Source of the DNA: an uncultured SAR86 cluster bacterium
GTDB taxonomy: Bacteria; Pseudomonadota; Gammaproteobacteria; Magnimaribacterales; D2472
Reading direction: 5' to 3'
Assembly (NCBI GenBank): GCA_902599315.1
Contig: CACKEY010000001.1
Coordinates: forward strand, 583,295 to 647,294
DNA length: 64,000 bases
How positions within the stretch are numbered: position 1 is the first letter of the stretch; every line of letters starts with the position of its first letter. Made by a program: the position numbers and the translations under genes. The notes below the pieces were generated by a model. The model was not told the DNA's origin. It did not search any database and saw only the letters and a program-made list of their open reading frames with translations. Shown here piece after piece: positions 46,850 to 55,186 of this stretch.

Positions 46850-47605
46850 ATGTCAGATTCAATCTCATTAGCAGAAATATGCATAAGCGCAGCCTCAAAG
46901 GCATGGAAAGATGACGGAGAAATACTTGCTACTGGAATTGGGTTGATTCCAAGAATTGCAGCGGGTTTAGCGAAGCTAACTCAAAATCCAGATTTGATGA
47001 TGACCGATGGAGAAACATATTTAATTTCAGAACCTGCACCAATGGGCAAAAGAGATGTATCTTATGACCAAGTTGAAGGCTACATGAGTTATAGCAGAGT
47101 TTTTGATAATCTATGGGGAGGCAAAAGGCATGCAATGGTTACTCCCACCCAGATAGATTGCTTTGGACAAACTAATATCAGTGCAATTGGTGACTATACT
47201 TCTCCCAAAGTTCAGCTACTGGGCGTAAGAGGGTTTCCAGGAAATTTTATTAATCATAAAAATTCAATTTTTATCCCTAATCATTCTGTAAAAACTTTTG
47301 TTAATGGCGAAGTAGATATGGTATCTGGAATGGGTTACAAAAATAAACAACTATCAAATGGTAAATTTGAAATCAAGGTGGTTGTAACAAATCTTGGTGT
47401 ATTTGACTTCAATGGAACAGATAATTCTTTGCAGTTGCTTTCTTTGCATCCTGGAGCAAGTGTTGATGATGTAAAGCTTAATACTGGATTTGAGATATCC
47501 ATTAGTTCCGAAACTATTACACCGATGCCATCAGAAGAAGAGCTTATTTTAATAAGAGAGGTTCTTGACCCTCAAGGTATTCGCAATTCAATTTTTGGAG
47601 AATAA
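46850..47605 (+). CDS. ipdB: COCHEA-CoA hydrolase, subunit B (CoA-transferase fold)
   Basis: Partner of IpdA in ring-C hydrolysis. 251 aa. DLMMTDGETYLISEPAPMGK, EGYMSYSRVFDNLWGGKRHAMV, QIDCFGQTNISAIG, VRGFPGNFINH and VVDMVSG-type segments match IpdB of Mycobacterium step by step. Classical beta subunits use an ENG/SENG glutamate to form the enzyme-CoA thioester; that motif is absent, as in known IpdB. It is directly coupled to ipdA (1-base gap) and followed 2 bases later by a hydratase gene. Confidence 0.93.
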   Translation: MSDSISLAEICISAASKAWKDDGEILATGIGLIPRIAAGLAKLTQNPDLMMTDGETYLISEPAPMGKRDVSYDQVEGYMSYSRVFDNLWGGKRHAMVTPTQIDCFGQTNISAIGDYTSPKVQLLGVRGFPGNFINHKNSIFIPNHSVKTFVNGEVDMVSGMGYKNKQLSNGKFEIKVVVTNLGVFDFNGTDNSLQLLSLHPGASVDDVKLNTGFEISISSETITPMPSEEELILIREVLDPQGIRNSIFGE

Positions 47606-47607
47606 AT

Positions 47608-48519
47608 ATGCCAAGAAGTAAATCAACAATTACATATAAAAAGAAAGATTCTATTGCCATAGTTTCAATGAATAGACCTGAGTTTAATAATGCACAAAAT
47701 GGGAAGATGACATATGACTTAGACAAAGCTTTTAAAAAAGCTGTTGATGACGATGACATTAAGGTGATTGTCCTCAATGGAAATGGAAAACATTTTTCTG
47801 CTGGACATGATATTGGTACGCCGGGCAGAGACATTGATGTTGAGTATGATCGAAAATCAATTTGGTACGATCATACAAATAAACCTGGAGGTGAATTTTT
47901 ATATGTCAGGGAGCAAGAGGTTTATCTCAACATGTGCAGAAGATGGAGAGATATGCCTAAACCGACCATAGCCATGGTGCATGGAGCATGTGTGGCTGGA
48001 GGATGCATGTTAGCTTGGGTTTGCGATCTCATAATTGCTTCTGATGATGCGTTCTTTGCTGATCCTGTAGTTCGTATGGGCATTCCCGGCGTAGAATATT
48101 TTGCACATCCTTATGAGTTAAATCCAAGAATAGCAAAAGAATTTTTATTTTTGGGAGAGAGGATGTCTGCATCTAGAGCATACGAGATGGGAATGGTTAA
48201 CAAAGTTGTTTCTAAGGAAGAGCTTGAGTCTACTGTAATGGATATGGCAACAAAAATTTCAGCAATGCCAAGATTGGGTTTAACTCTCACTAAACAAGCC
48301 ATTAATCATGTTGAGGATTTGCAAGGTAAACGAAATGGTATGGAGGCTGCATTTGCTTGGCATCATTTTTCACATGCCCATAATGATCTTACAACTGGAA
48401 ATGTTCTTGCTGGTTTTGATGCAAAAAAAATGGCTAAATCTCAGCGTACAAAAAAGAAAAAAACAGTGCCAAAAAAAAACTTGGTTGAAAAATCCTCTTC
48501 TAAGAAAAAAAGTAAATAA
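47608..48519 (+). CDS. Enoyl-CoA hydratase/isomerase with Lys-rich tail
   Basis: Crotonase-fold enzyme of 303 aa. The oxyanion-hole segments are HFSAGHDIG (near residue 65) and HGACVAGGCMLAWVCDL (near 125); the catalytic acid region is PVVRMGIPGVEYFAHP. A ~50-residue insert after the first segment (RDIDVEYDRKSIWYDH) and a C-terminal tail of about 30 residues with more than a dozen lysines (RTKKKKTVPKKN) are unusual. It may hydrate a steroid side-chain or HIP-derived enoyl-CoA, similar to the EchA19 role, but assignment is by context. It follows ipdB by 2 bases. Confidence 0.8.
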   Translation: MPRSKSTITYKKKDSIAIVSMNRPEFNNAQNGKMTYDLDKAFKKAVDDDDIKVIVLNGNGKHFSAGHDIGTPGRDIDVEYDRKSIWYDHTNKPGGEFLYVREQEVYLNMCRRWRDMPKPTIAMVHGACVAGGCMLAWVCDLIIASDDAFFADPVVRMGIPGVEYFAHPYELNPRIAKEFLFLGERMSASRAYEMGMVNKVVSKEELESTVMDMATKISAMPRLGLTLTKQAINHVEDLQGKRNGMEAAFAWHHFSHAHNDLTTGNVLAGFDAKKMAKSQRTKKKKTVPKKNLVEKSSSKKKSK

Positions 48520-48549
48520 AAGGAAAGAAAAATTAATAAGTTAACGAAC

Positions 48550-49590
48550 ATGCTGGGTTGCGAATACCCAATTATTCAAACTGCCATGGGTTGGGTGGCA
48601 ATGCCTGAGTTAGTTGCAGCATCATCAAATGCTGGAGCTTTCGGATTTCTCGCTTTAGCAACAGCTGGACCGAAAGAAGCTATCGAAATGATGGATCAAA
48701 CATTAGCTCTTACTGACAAACCATTCGGTATTAATTTTCATATGTTTCAACCTGGAGCCGATGAAATTGTTCAGGGTGTTATTGATAGGAAAATCAAAGC
48801 AGTAAGTTACTCCAGGTCTCCGACTCCTGAATTTATTAAAGCATTTAAAGAGGCGGGTGTTATTTGCATTCCTACGGTGGGTGCGCTTAAGCATGCCTTA
48901 AAGGCAGAACAACTTGGTGCAGATGCCTTGGTTGTTCAGGGATCAGAGGGAGGTGGACATACTGGCTCGACCCCAACAACTCTTCTTTTGAGCTCTGTGC
49001 TCGAAAATGTAAAAATTCCTGTGGTCGCTGCTGGAGGTTTTCGTGATGGCTCCGGATTAGCAGCTTCTCTCGCTTGGGGTGCCAGTGGAATCGCAATGGG
49101 CACAAGATTTATGATGACTGAGGAGAGTCCGGTTCCTCACAAAACTAAAAAAGCATATTTATCTGCTGACATAGAGAATATCAAAATAACAAAAAAATTT
49201 GATGGCATGTCGCATAGGCTAATATTTAATGATTACATTGCAAAAATTGATAGATCTAACCCATTTAGTCTTTTTATCATTTCTATTACTTCAGCATGGA
49301 AATACAAACAATTGACCAAGTCATCTTATTTAGATTTAATGAAATCATTCTTTGCAATGTTAAAAGGAGATGACTTAACAATATCTCAATCAGTAATGTC
49401 AGCAAATAGCCCAGCTATAATCCAAAAAGCTATGGTAGAGGGTTCTCCTGATGAGGGGGCTATGCCGTCTGGACAAGTCGCAGGACTTATTTCAAATCTT
49501 CCTACATGCAAGGATTTAATTGATCAAATTATGAAAGAGTTTAGTTTCGCAGCAGCTAATTTTAAAAAAATCGAAAAGGACAGCTCATGA
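48550..49590 (+). CDS. ipdC: IpdC-like flavin-dependent reductase (nitronate monooxygenase fold)
   Basis: IpdC, with FadE30 and IpdF, prepares the HIP-CoA bicycle for ring opening. 346 aa from ATG 48550. The NMO/TIM-barrel features are PIIQTAMGWVAMPELVAASS, GINFHMFQPG, VVQGSEGGGHTGSTPT (FMN phosphate) and VVAAGGFRDGSGLAASLAWGASGIAMGTRFMMTEE. Homologues normally start several residues earlier (about KINKLTNMLG); the frame is open to an ATT at 48532 placed 7 nt after an AGGA SD, so the true start may be that ATT. The order ipdA-ipdB-ech-ipdC-echA20 resembles actinobacterial clusters. Confidence 0.9.
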   Translation: MLGCEYPIIQTAMGWVAMPELVAASSNAGAFGFLALATAGPKEAIEMMDQTLALTDKPFGINFHMFQPGADEIVQGVIDRKIKAVSYSRSPTPEFIKAFKEAGVICIPTVGALKHALKAEQLGADALVVQGSEGGGHTGSTPTTLLLSSVLENVKIPVVAAGGFRDGSGLAASLAWGASGIAMGTRFMMTEESPVPHKTKKAYLSADIENIKITKKFDGMSHRLIFNDYIAKIDRSNPFSLFIISITSAWKYKQLTKSSYLDLMKSFFAMLKGDDLTISQSVMSANSPAIIQKAMVEGSPDEGAMPSGQVAGLISNLPTCKDLIDQIMKEFSFAAANFKKIEKDSS

Positions 49591-50348
49591 GTGTTGAGAC
49601 ATCAATTAGCGAAGGAATAGCTGAAATTATTATAGATTGTCCACCTGTTAATGCATTGACTTCAACTGAGTGGTTAGACCTTGCAATCAATATTGATTAT
49701 TTATCTCATAATGAAGAGGTTAAGGTATTAGTTCTCAAAGCAAAAGGTAAGGGTTTTTGTGCAGGAGCTGATATTAAAGAGTTACAAGAAGATCCCACAA
49801 AAATTGCGGATGTAAATGATGGTTGCTGGAAAACAGCCAGAGCTATTCATGTTTGCAATGTCCCTGTAATTTCTGCTTGTCATGGCTATATTTTAGGAGG
49901 AGGCATTTTGCTTGCAGGAGCCTCCGACATAGTTTTAACAACTGAAGATTCTTATTTTGGGTTACCGGAAATTGATAGAGGCGCACTTGGTGGAGGCGCT
50001 CACCTCAGTAGGCTATTTCCACTTCAAGCAGTTCGTAAAATGATGTTTACAGGAAAGCCAATTACCGCAAAAAGAGCTTTTGAATATGGGTCTATTGAAT
50101 CGTTGCATAAAGATGTTGATTCTGTTGATAAAGCAGCTATGGAAATTGCTGCTGATATTGCATCTAAGAGTCCAATTGCCATGAAATTAGCAAAAAAAGC
50201 ATTAAATGAAATCGAGCACAGTAACGTTGATGAGCATTATAAGTCTGAACAAAATTTTACCCTAGAGCTCTATAAGTCAAAAGACTCCCAAGAGGCTCGA
50301 GATGCATTTGTTGAAAAAAGAGATGCAGATTTTAAAGATGAAAATTAA
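49587..50348 (+). CDS. echA20: Ring-D-opening hydrolase EchA20 (crotonase family)
   Basis: In Mycobacterium, EchA20 hydrolytically opens ring D of HIEC-CoA before IpdAB acts. 253 aa. FCAGADIKEL and HGYILGGGILLAGASDIVL are the crotonase oxyanion segments; PEIDRGALGGGAHLSRLFPLQAVRKMMFTG matches the EchA20-specific GALG..HLSRL block rather than the normal hydratase pattern with catalytic Glu. ipdC overlaps it by 4 nt and it overlaps fadE30 by 11 nt, so the whole ipd set is likely translated in a coupled way. Confidence 0.9.
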   Translation: MSVETSISEGIAEIIIDCPPVNALTSTEWLDLAINIDYLSHNEEVKVLVLKAKGKGFCAGADIKELQEDPTKIADVNDGCWKTARAIHVCNVPVISACHGYILGGGILLAGASDIVLTTEDSYFGLPEIDRGALGGGAHLSRLFPLQAVRKMMFTGKPITAKRAFEYGSIESLHKDVDSVDKAAMEIAADIASKSPIAMKLAKKALNEIEHSNVDEHYKSEQNFTLELYKSKDSQEARDAFVEKRDADFKDEN

Positions 50349-51489
50349 TTTTACAAAAGATCAAGACATTTTTAGACAGGAGGTTCGGTCCTGGCTAGCA
50401 GACAATGTACCAAAAGAATCACTCCTATCTTTGGATACCAAGGAAGGATTTGAGCAACACAGGCAATGGGAAAAAACATTAAATTCCGGCAATTGGTCTA
50501 TGGTTACATGGCCCAAAGAATATGGTGGTAGAGGTTTGGATCTAATTCAGTGGTTGATTTTTGAAGAGGAGTATTATCGTGCAGAAGCTCCTACGCGAGT
50601 TAATCAAAACGGAGTTTTTCTTCTTGGACCTACATTAATGGAATTCGGTACCCATGAACAGAAATCTAAATTTTTGAATGCAATGGCCACCGGTGATCAT
50701 ATATGGTCTCAAGGCTGGTCTGAGCCCGGAGCTGGAAGCGATATGGCTGCAATTAGAACGACTGCTGTTTTAGAGGGAGATAACTATAGGATAAATGGCC
50801 AAAAAACTTGGTCATCCAGAGCAGCATATGCAGATTGGACATTTGGTCTATTTAGAACCGATCTAGATTCTGAAAGACACAGAGGTCTTTCATTCATCTT
50901 AGTTCCTTTAGATTTACCGGGAGTAACAGTTCGACCAATCCCGCAACTTGATGGCGAACCAGGATTCGCTGAAATATATTTCGATGATGTGATCGTGCCT
51001 GTTGAAAATTTATTGGGAGGAGATGGTGAAGGATGGAAGATTGCCATGGCAACAGCAGGTTTTGAAAGAGGCCTTATGTTAAGAAGTCCAGCCCGTTTCC
51101 AACAAACAGCAGCAAAGCTACTTAATCTCTATATCGAAAATGAAGAACATTGTTCACCAATGATGCAATCAAAAATTGTGGAAGCCTGGGCTCAATCAGA
51201 ATCCTATGCTTTAAGTATTTATCATACTGCTTCAAAGATGCTTGCTGGCGGATCGATTGGTTCTGAATCAAGTTTAGGTAAAATCTTTTGGTCTGAATTA
51301 GATCATATGATGCATCAAACTGCACTTAAAATTCTTGGCGCCAGCGCTGAATTATCTAATTCTTCTGAGCATGATGCTGCTCAATGGATAAAAGGCTTTA
51401 TGTTTTCTTATGGCGGACCAATTTATGCAGGCACCAATGAAATTCAAAAAAATATTATCGCTGAGAGACTATTGGGGTTACCAAAGTAG
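50338..51489 (+). CDS. fadE30: Acyl-CoA dehydrogenase, FadE30-like
   Basis: Dehydrogenates HIP-CoA-derived thioesters. 383 aa from ATG 50338 (MKINFTKDQDIFRQEVRSWL); the track's start at 50302 adds 12 residues inside echA20. Flavin and substrate motifs: WSQGWSEPGAGSDMAAIRTTA, GQKTWSSRAAYADWTFGLFRTD, DGEPGFAEIYFDDVIVP, and the C-terminal GGPIYAGTNEIQKNIIAERLLGLPK. The WSSRAAYADW and LDGEPGFAE blocks resemble FadE30. A second, smaller acyl-CoA dehydrogenase follows 3 bases later, and such pairs in steroid pathways often form alpha2-beta2 heterotetramers. Confidence 0.88.
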   Translation: MKINFTKDQDIFRQEVRSWLADNVPKESLLSLDTKEGFEQHRQWEKTLNSGNWSMVTWPKEYGGRGLDLIQWLIFEEEYYRAEAPTRVNQNGVFLLGPTLMEFGTHEQKSKFLNAMATGDHIWSQGWSEPGAGSDMAAIRTTAVLEGDNYRINGQKTWSSRAAYADWTFGLFRTDLDSERHRGLSFILVPLDLPGVTVRPIPQLDGEPGFAEIYFDDVIVPVENLLGGDGEGWKIAMATAGFERGLMLRSPARFQQTAAKLLNLYIENEEHCSPMMQSKIVEAWAQSESYALSIYHTASKMLAGGSIGSESSLGKIFWSELDHMMHQTALKILGASAELSNSSEHDAAQWIKGFMFSYGGPIYAGTNEIQKNIIAERLLGLPK

Positions 51490-51492
51490 CTT

Positions 51493-52530
51493 ATGAATTT
51501 TAATTTTACTGAAGAACAGACTCAATTCAAGGATGTTATAAAATCACTTTTGGCAGATGAATGCACACCCTCATCAATCAGGGATGGTTGGTCTGCAAAA
51601 AAATCTTTTAATCAGTCTAGATGGAACAAAATTTCAGAGTTAGGAGTTTTAAGTTCAAATTTATCTGAGGAAGATGGGGGGCTTGGCATGGATCAGGTTG
51701 CTCTTGCACTAATGGTAGAGGAAATGGGATATGCTGGTTTACCGGAGCCTGTTGCAGAGCAAACTTTTTTAGTAAATGACCTGATGCCATTGTTTCCAGA
51801 AGGCTTGAAGGATGAAATCAAGAGCATTCATGAATCTGGTAATCAATATATTGCATTGGCTCATCCATTATCTCCAAATCCATTATTTTTAGGTCATGCA
51901 GCAGCACTTCTTTTATTTGATGAAAGCACTTATCAATTTATTCTTAAAGATGATCTCAATTTCAAGCCACTTGCATCAAATGATCCATCAAGAGAGCTTT
52001 CTGCAATTGATTCAATTAAGAAATCTATTTCTTCATCTGAAAACTTTGAAACATTAAACTCTGCAGTTACTGCAAGGGGCTCTCTCATGACAGCTGCTTT
52101 GTTAATTGGTTTAGCTCAAAAGATGTTGGATTTGAGTTCTGCATATGTTCTTGATAGAAATCAATTTGGAAAGCCTATTGGATCATTTCAAGCTATCAAA
52201 CATATGCTTGCAGATATTGCCGTGGAGATTGAGTTCGCTAAGCCCACTGTGTACAGAGCTGCTCATTCATTATTAGATAAAAATCCCAAGTCTAACTTGC
52301 ATTGTTCTCATGCAAAATATATGAGTGCAAGAGCAGCTGAATTGGCATGCAAAAATAGCATTCAAGCTCATGGTGCTATGGGTTATACATGGGAAATGGA
52401 CCTCCATATATACATGCGAAAAGCTTGGTCTTTAATGGCATGCTGGGGTAATGAGGACAAGCAACAAGATATAATTTATAAAACACTAACAACTTCAAAA
52501 GATGAGTTGGGTGTTTTATACACTTTTTAA
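51493..52530 (+). CDS. Acyl-CoA dehydrogenase, small partner type (FadE31/33-like)
   Basis: 345-aa acyl-CoA dehydrogenase. The N-terminus FNFTEEQTQFKDVIKSLLADE, the middle LGMDQVALALMVEEMGYAGLPEP and the C-terminal SAYVLDRNQFGKPIGSFQAIKHMLADI and QAHGAMGYTWEMDLHIYMRKAW are family typical. It lacks the clear GWSEPGAGSD flavin loop of the large subunit, as expected for the beta chain of a heteromeric steroid acyl-CoA dehydrogenase. It may pair with the gene before it or act with a FadE elsewhere; FadE31, 32 and 33 cannot be told apart by eye. Confidence 0.82.
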   Translation: MNFNFTEEQTQFKDVIKSLLADECTPSSIRDGWSAKKSFNQSRWNKISELGVLSSNLSEEDGGLGMDQVALALMVEEMGYAGLPEPVAEQTFLVNDLMPLFPEGLKDEIKSIHESGNQYIALAHPLSPNPLFLGHAAALLLFDESTYQFILKDDLNFKPLASNDPSRELSAIDSIKKSISSSENFETLNSAVTARGSLMTAALLIGLAQKMLDLSSAYVLDRNQFGKPIGSFQAIKHMLADIAVEIEFAKPTVYRAAHSLLDKNPKSNLHCSHAKYMSARAAELACKNSIQAHGAMGYTWEMDLHIYMRKAWSLMACWGNEDKQQDIIYKTLTTSKDELGVLYTF

Positions 52531-52539
52531 AGGAAATTT

Positions 52540-53694
52540 ATGCAAGATGCATTTATAGTAAGCGCCTTAAGAACTCCAATTGGAAAGAAAAAAGGGTCTT
52601 TATCAGGCATGCACCCAGCTGATCTTGGAGCATCGGTTCTCTCTGCTACATTTGAGCAAATAGACTTTGATCCTGGCTTAGTTGAAGACGTAATCTTTGG
52701 TTGTGTTGATACTGTTGGGCCTCAAGCTGGAGATATTGCAAGAACTTGTTGGCTTGCTGCAGGGTTGCCTGAGCATGTTCCTGGAACAACTGTTGATCGA
52801 CAATGTGGATCTTCTCAGCAAGCAGTGCATTTTGCTGCCCAAGCAATCATGTCTGGTACATCTGATGTTGTTATTGCTGGTGGAGTACAAAACATGAATA
52901 TGATTCCTATCTCATATGCAATGTTAGCTGGACAATCATTGGGTTTTGACGATCCTTTTTCTGGATCAAAAGGATGGCTAGAGCGATATGGCAAGCAAGA
53001 GGTAAGTCAATTCAATTCTGCCCAAATGATTGCTAAAAAGTGGAACCTTTCCAGGGAGGAAATGGAAAATTATGCCTATCAAAGTCATCAAAAGGCAATG
53101 CATGCTATAAAAAGTGGATATTTTGAAAACGAAATTATATCGGTTGGAACATTTTGCCAAGATGAAACTCCCAGGGCTGAAACTTCATTAGAAAAAATGG
53201 CCTCACTAAATCCACTGGTCGAAGGTCATGACATCACTGCAGCAATTTCCTCTCAGAATGCCGATGCTTCTTCAGCTATTTTAATTGTTTCCGAGAAAAT
53301 TTTAAAAGAACACAACCTTAATCCGTTAGCTCGTATTGCTCACATTAGCGTAAGAGCTGATGACCCAATTTGGATGTTAACAGCACCAATCCCAGCTACT
53401 GAGTATGCTCTTCAAAAATCTGGTATAAGTCTTAATGACATAGATGTTGTTGAGATTAATGAGGCTTTTGCCTCGGTTGCTATGGCATGGCAAAAAGAAA
53501 TGAATTATCCGATGAGTAAAATTAATCCTAATGGAGGCGCTATAGCTCTGGGCCATCCTCTTGGTGCGACTGGTGCCAGGCTGATGACAACCATGGTACA
53601 TACTATGAAAAGAAATAACTTTCGATACGGTTTGCAAACTATGTGTGAGGGCGGCGGACAAGCTAATGTAACTATTTTAGAGAATTGCTCATGA
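52540..53694 (+). CDS. fadA6: Acetyl-CoA acyltransferase (thiolase), FadA6-like
   Basis: Late thiolysis of the ring-derived chain in HIP-CoA breakdown. 384 aa. The thiolase triad is visible: Cys89 in DRQCGSSQQAVHFAAQAI, His339 in ALGHPLGATGARLM and Cys369 in MCEGGGQANVTIL. GGVQNMNMIPIS replaces the more usual GGMESM. NEAFASVAMAW and NPNGGAIALGHP complete the fold. It follows the second fadE by 9 bases and overlaps ipdF by 4 nt. A generic beta-oxidation thiolase is possible from sequence alone; context points to FadA6. Confidence 0.9.
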   Translation: MQDAFIVSALRTPIGKKKGSLSGMHPADLGASVLSATFEQIDFDPGLVEDVIFGCVDTVGPQAGDIARTCWLAAGLPEHVPGTTVDRQCGSSQQAVHFAAQAIMSGTSDVVIAGGVQNMNMIPISYAMLAGQSLGFDDPFSGSKGWLERYGKQEVSQFNSAQMIAKKWNLSREEMENYAYQSHQKAMHAIKSGYFENEIISVGTFCQDETPRAETSLEKMASLNPLVEGHDITAAISSQNADASSAILIVSEKILKEHNLNPLARIAHISVRADDPIWMLTAPIPATEYALQKSGISLNDIDVVEINEAFASVAMAWQKEMNYPMSKINPNGGAIALGHPLGATGARLMTTMVHTMKRNNFRYGLQTMCEGGGQANVTILENCS

Positions 53695-54473
53695 ACAATT
53701 TATTAACCCCAAATTATCCGAATGGAAGAAACTTGTTTCAGGGAAAGAACATGCTTGTTACTGCTGCAGCCGGCTCAGGAATTGGATTCTCTACAGCAAG
53801 AAGATTTCTTGAGGAAGGCGCAAATGTTTTTATATCTGATGTTCATGAGGCTAGATTAGAGCAAGCAATCCAAACCCTTCAAGATTTAAAACTAGGAGAA
53901 GTAGATGGATGTATTTGTAATGTTACAAATGACCAGGAGATAGATTCAATGTTCAAACAAGCCTTGACTCGTTTTTCTCATCTAGATGGCGTAATCAATA
54001 ATGCAGGACTAGGTGGAGAATCGTCTCTAGAGTCAATGACCAACGAAGCATGGAGCTTAGTAATGGATGTTACTTTGAATGGAGCAATGAAAATTATGAG
54101 AGCAGCCATACCTATCTTGAAAGATACTCAAGGAGTAATTGTAAATAATGCTTCAGTTCTTGGGTGGAGAGCGCAAGCTGGCCAATCTCATTATGCAGCT
54201 GCAAAGGCTGGAGTAATGGCTTTAACAAGATGTGTTGCAATGGAAACTGTCGAATTTGGAATCAGAATTAATGCAGTAGCACCAAGTCTTGCGATAAATC
54301 CTCATCTCTCAAAAACTAATTCAGATGAATTAATTTCTGAACTTGCATCTATGGAAGCTTATGGAAGAGGAGCTGAGCCATGGGAAATAGCAAACATTAT
54401 CTTATTTTTAGCCTCAGATCTTTCTTCTTATATGACTGGCGAAATAATTTCAGCTTCATCTCAAAGAGCCTGA
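53691..54473 (+). CDS. ipdF: HIP-CoA pathway dehydrogenase IpdF (SDR)
   Basis: SDR that interconverts the 5-oxo/5-hydroxy form of the HIP-derived CoA ester. 260 aa from ATG 53691; the track's TTG at 53685 adds two residues and loses the ATGA overlap. The distinctive block RNLFQGKNMLVTAAAGSGIGFSTARRFLEEGA, then NNASVLGWRAQAGQSHYAAAKAGVMALTRC (Ser, Tyr, Lys) and TGEIISASSQRA, follows mycobacterial IpdF nearly throughout. It overlaps the next gene by 1 nt. Confidence 0.92.
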   Translation: MNNLLTPNYPNGRNLFQGKNMLVTAAAGSGIGFSTARRFLEEGANVFISDVHEARLEQAIQTLQDLKLGEVDGCICNVTNDQEIDSMFKQALTRFSHLDGVINNAGLGGESSLESMTNEAWSLVMDVTLNGAMKIMRAAIPILKDTQGVIVNNASVLGWRAQAGQSHYAAAKAGVMALTRCVAMETVEFGIRINAVAPSLAINPHLSKTNSDELISELASMEAYGRGAEPWEIANIILFLASDLSSYMTGEIISASSQRA

Positions 54474-55165
54474 TGGAAAAAATAGCAATTCAGATTTGGA
54501 AAAACCATGAAATAAATGACGATGATTTTAAAAATTTTTTACTAAATGAAATACCATCCAATTTAAAATCTGACTTAACAAGCTATCAAGTAAATCTTCC
54601 AGATAAAGATGTTTCAAAAGCTTCAGGGCTGATTCAATCCTCTTATCCACCAAGCCCAAACGCAATTGTTTTTTTAAAAGTAAAAAGTTTATTTCATGTT
54701 GAGCAAAAACTAAAAGCATTTGAATCACATGCTGAAAAACTATTTAGTTACATTGTAAGTGAATCTAAAATTATTGAGGTTGATGAATCAAAAAACTTAA
54801 ACAAACGAACTGAAGGATTTTCTCAAATTGTTTTTCTTGAAAAGCCAGATAATATCGATAGATTTGATTGGTTTGATCATTGGACTCATCATCACACTAA
54901 AATAGCTATTGAGACTCAATCTAATTTTATTTATGTACAAAATTCAGTTGTTAGAAAACTTCAAAAACAAGCGCCAGATTTTATTGCTATTGTTGAAGAA
55001 TGTTTTCCTAGCCAGGCTATGTCAGATCAAGAGGAATTTTATGCAGCCAGAGGAGATGCAGCCTTGATGAAAAAAAACCTAGAAATCATGATGGATAGTT
55101 GTAATGCTTTTATTGATTTTTCAAAAATTGAAGTAATCCCAACAAGCAGATATTTAGTGATATAG
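54473..55165 (+). CDS. EthD-domain protein, role unknown
   Basis: 230 aa from ATG 54473 (MEKIAIQIWKN, 1-nt overlap with ipdF); the track start at 54380 lies inside ipdF in another frame. Residues about 110-225 resemble an EthD / dimeric alpha-beta barrel unit (DWFDHWTHHHTKIAIETQSNFIYVQNSVVRKL, then a helix and strand). The first half looks like a second, diverged copy of the same fold. EthD proteins accompany several degradation clusters without a fixed activity. Being between ipdF and another SDR, it probably handles a steroid intermediate, but I cannot state the reaction. Confidence 0.72.
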   Translation: MEKIAIQIWKNHEINDDDFKNFLLNEIPSNLKSDLTSYQVNLPDKDVSKASGLIQSSYPPSPNAIVFLKVKSLFHVEQKLKAFESHAEKLFSYIVSESKIIEVDESKNLNKRTEGFSQIVFLEKPDNIDRFDWFDHWTHHHTKIAIETQSNFIYVQNSVVRKLQKQAPDFIAIVEECFPSQAMSDQEEFYAARGDAALMKKNLEIMMDSCNAFIDFSKIEVIPTSRYLVI

Positions 55166-55186
55166 TTTATTTTTACGGAGAGAAAT

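Noticed and set aside
48308-48544. 78-aa ORF in another frame at the end of the enoyl-CoA hydratase gene
   Set aside because: An overlapping out-of-frame shadow created by A-rich DNA; the hydratase frame is continuous and recognisable.
54380-54472. Upstream extension of the EthD-domain ORF
   Set aside because: These codons lie in ipdF in another frame; the ATG at 54473, coupled to the ipdF stop, gives a sensible N-terminus.
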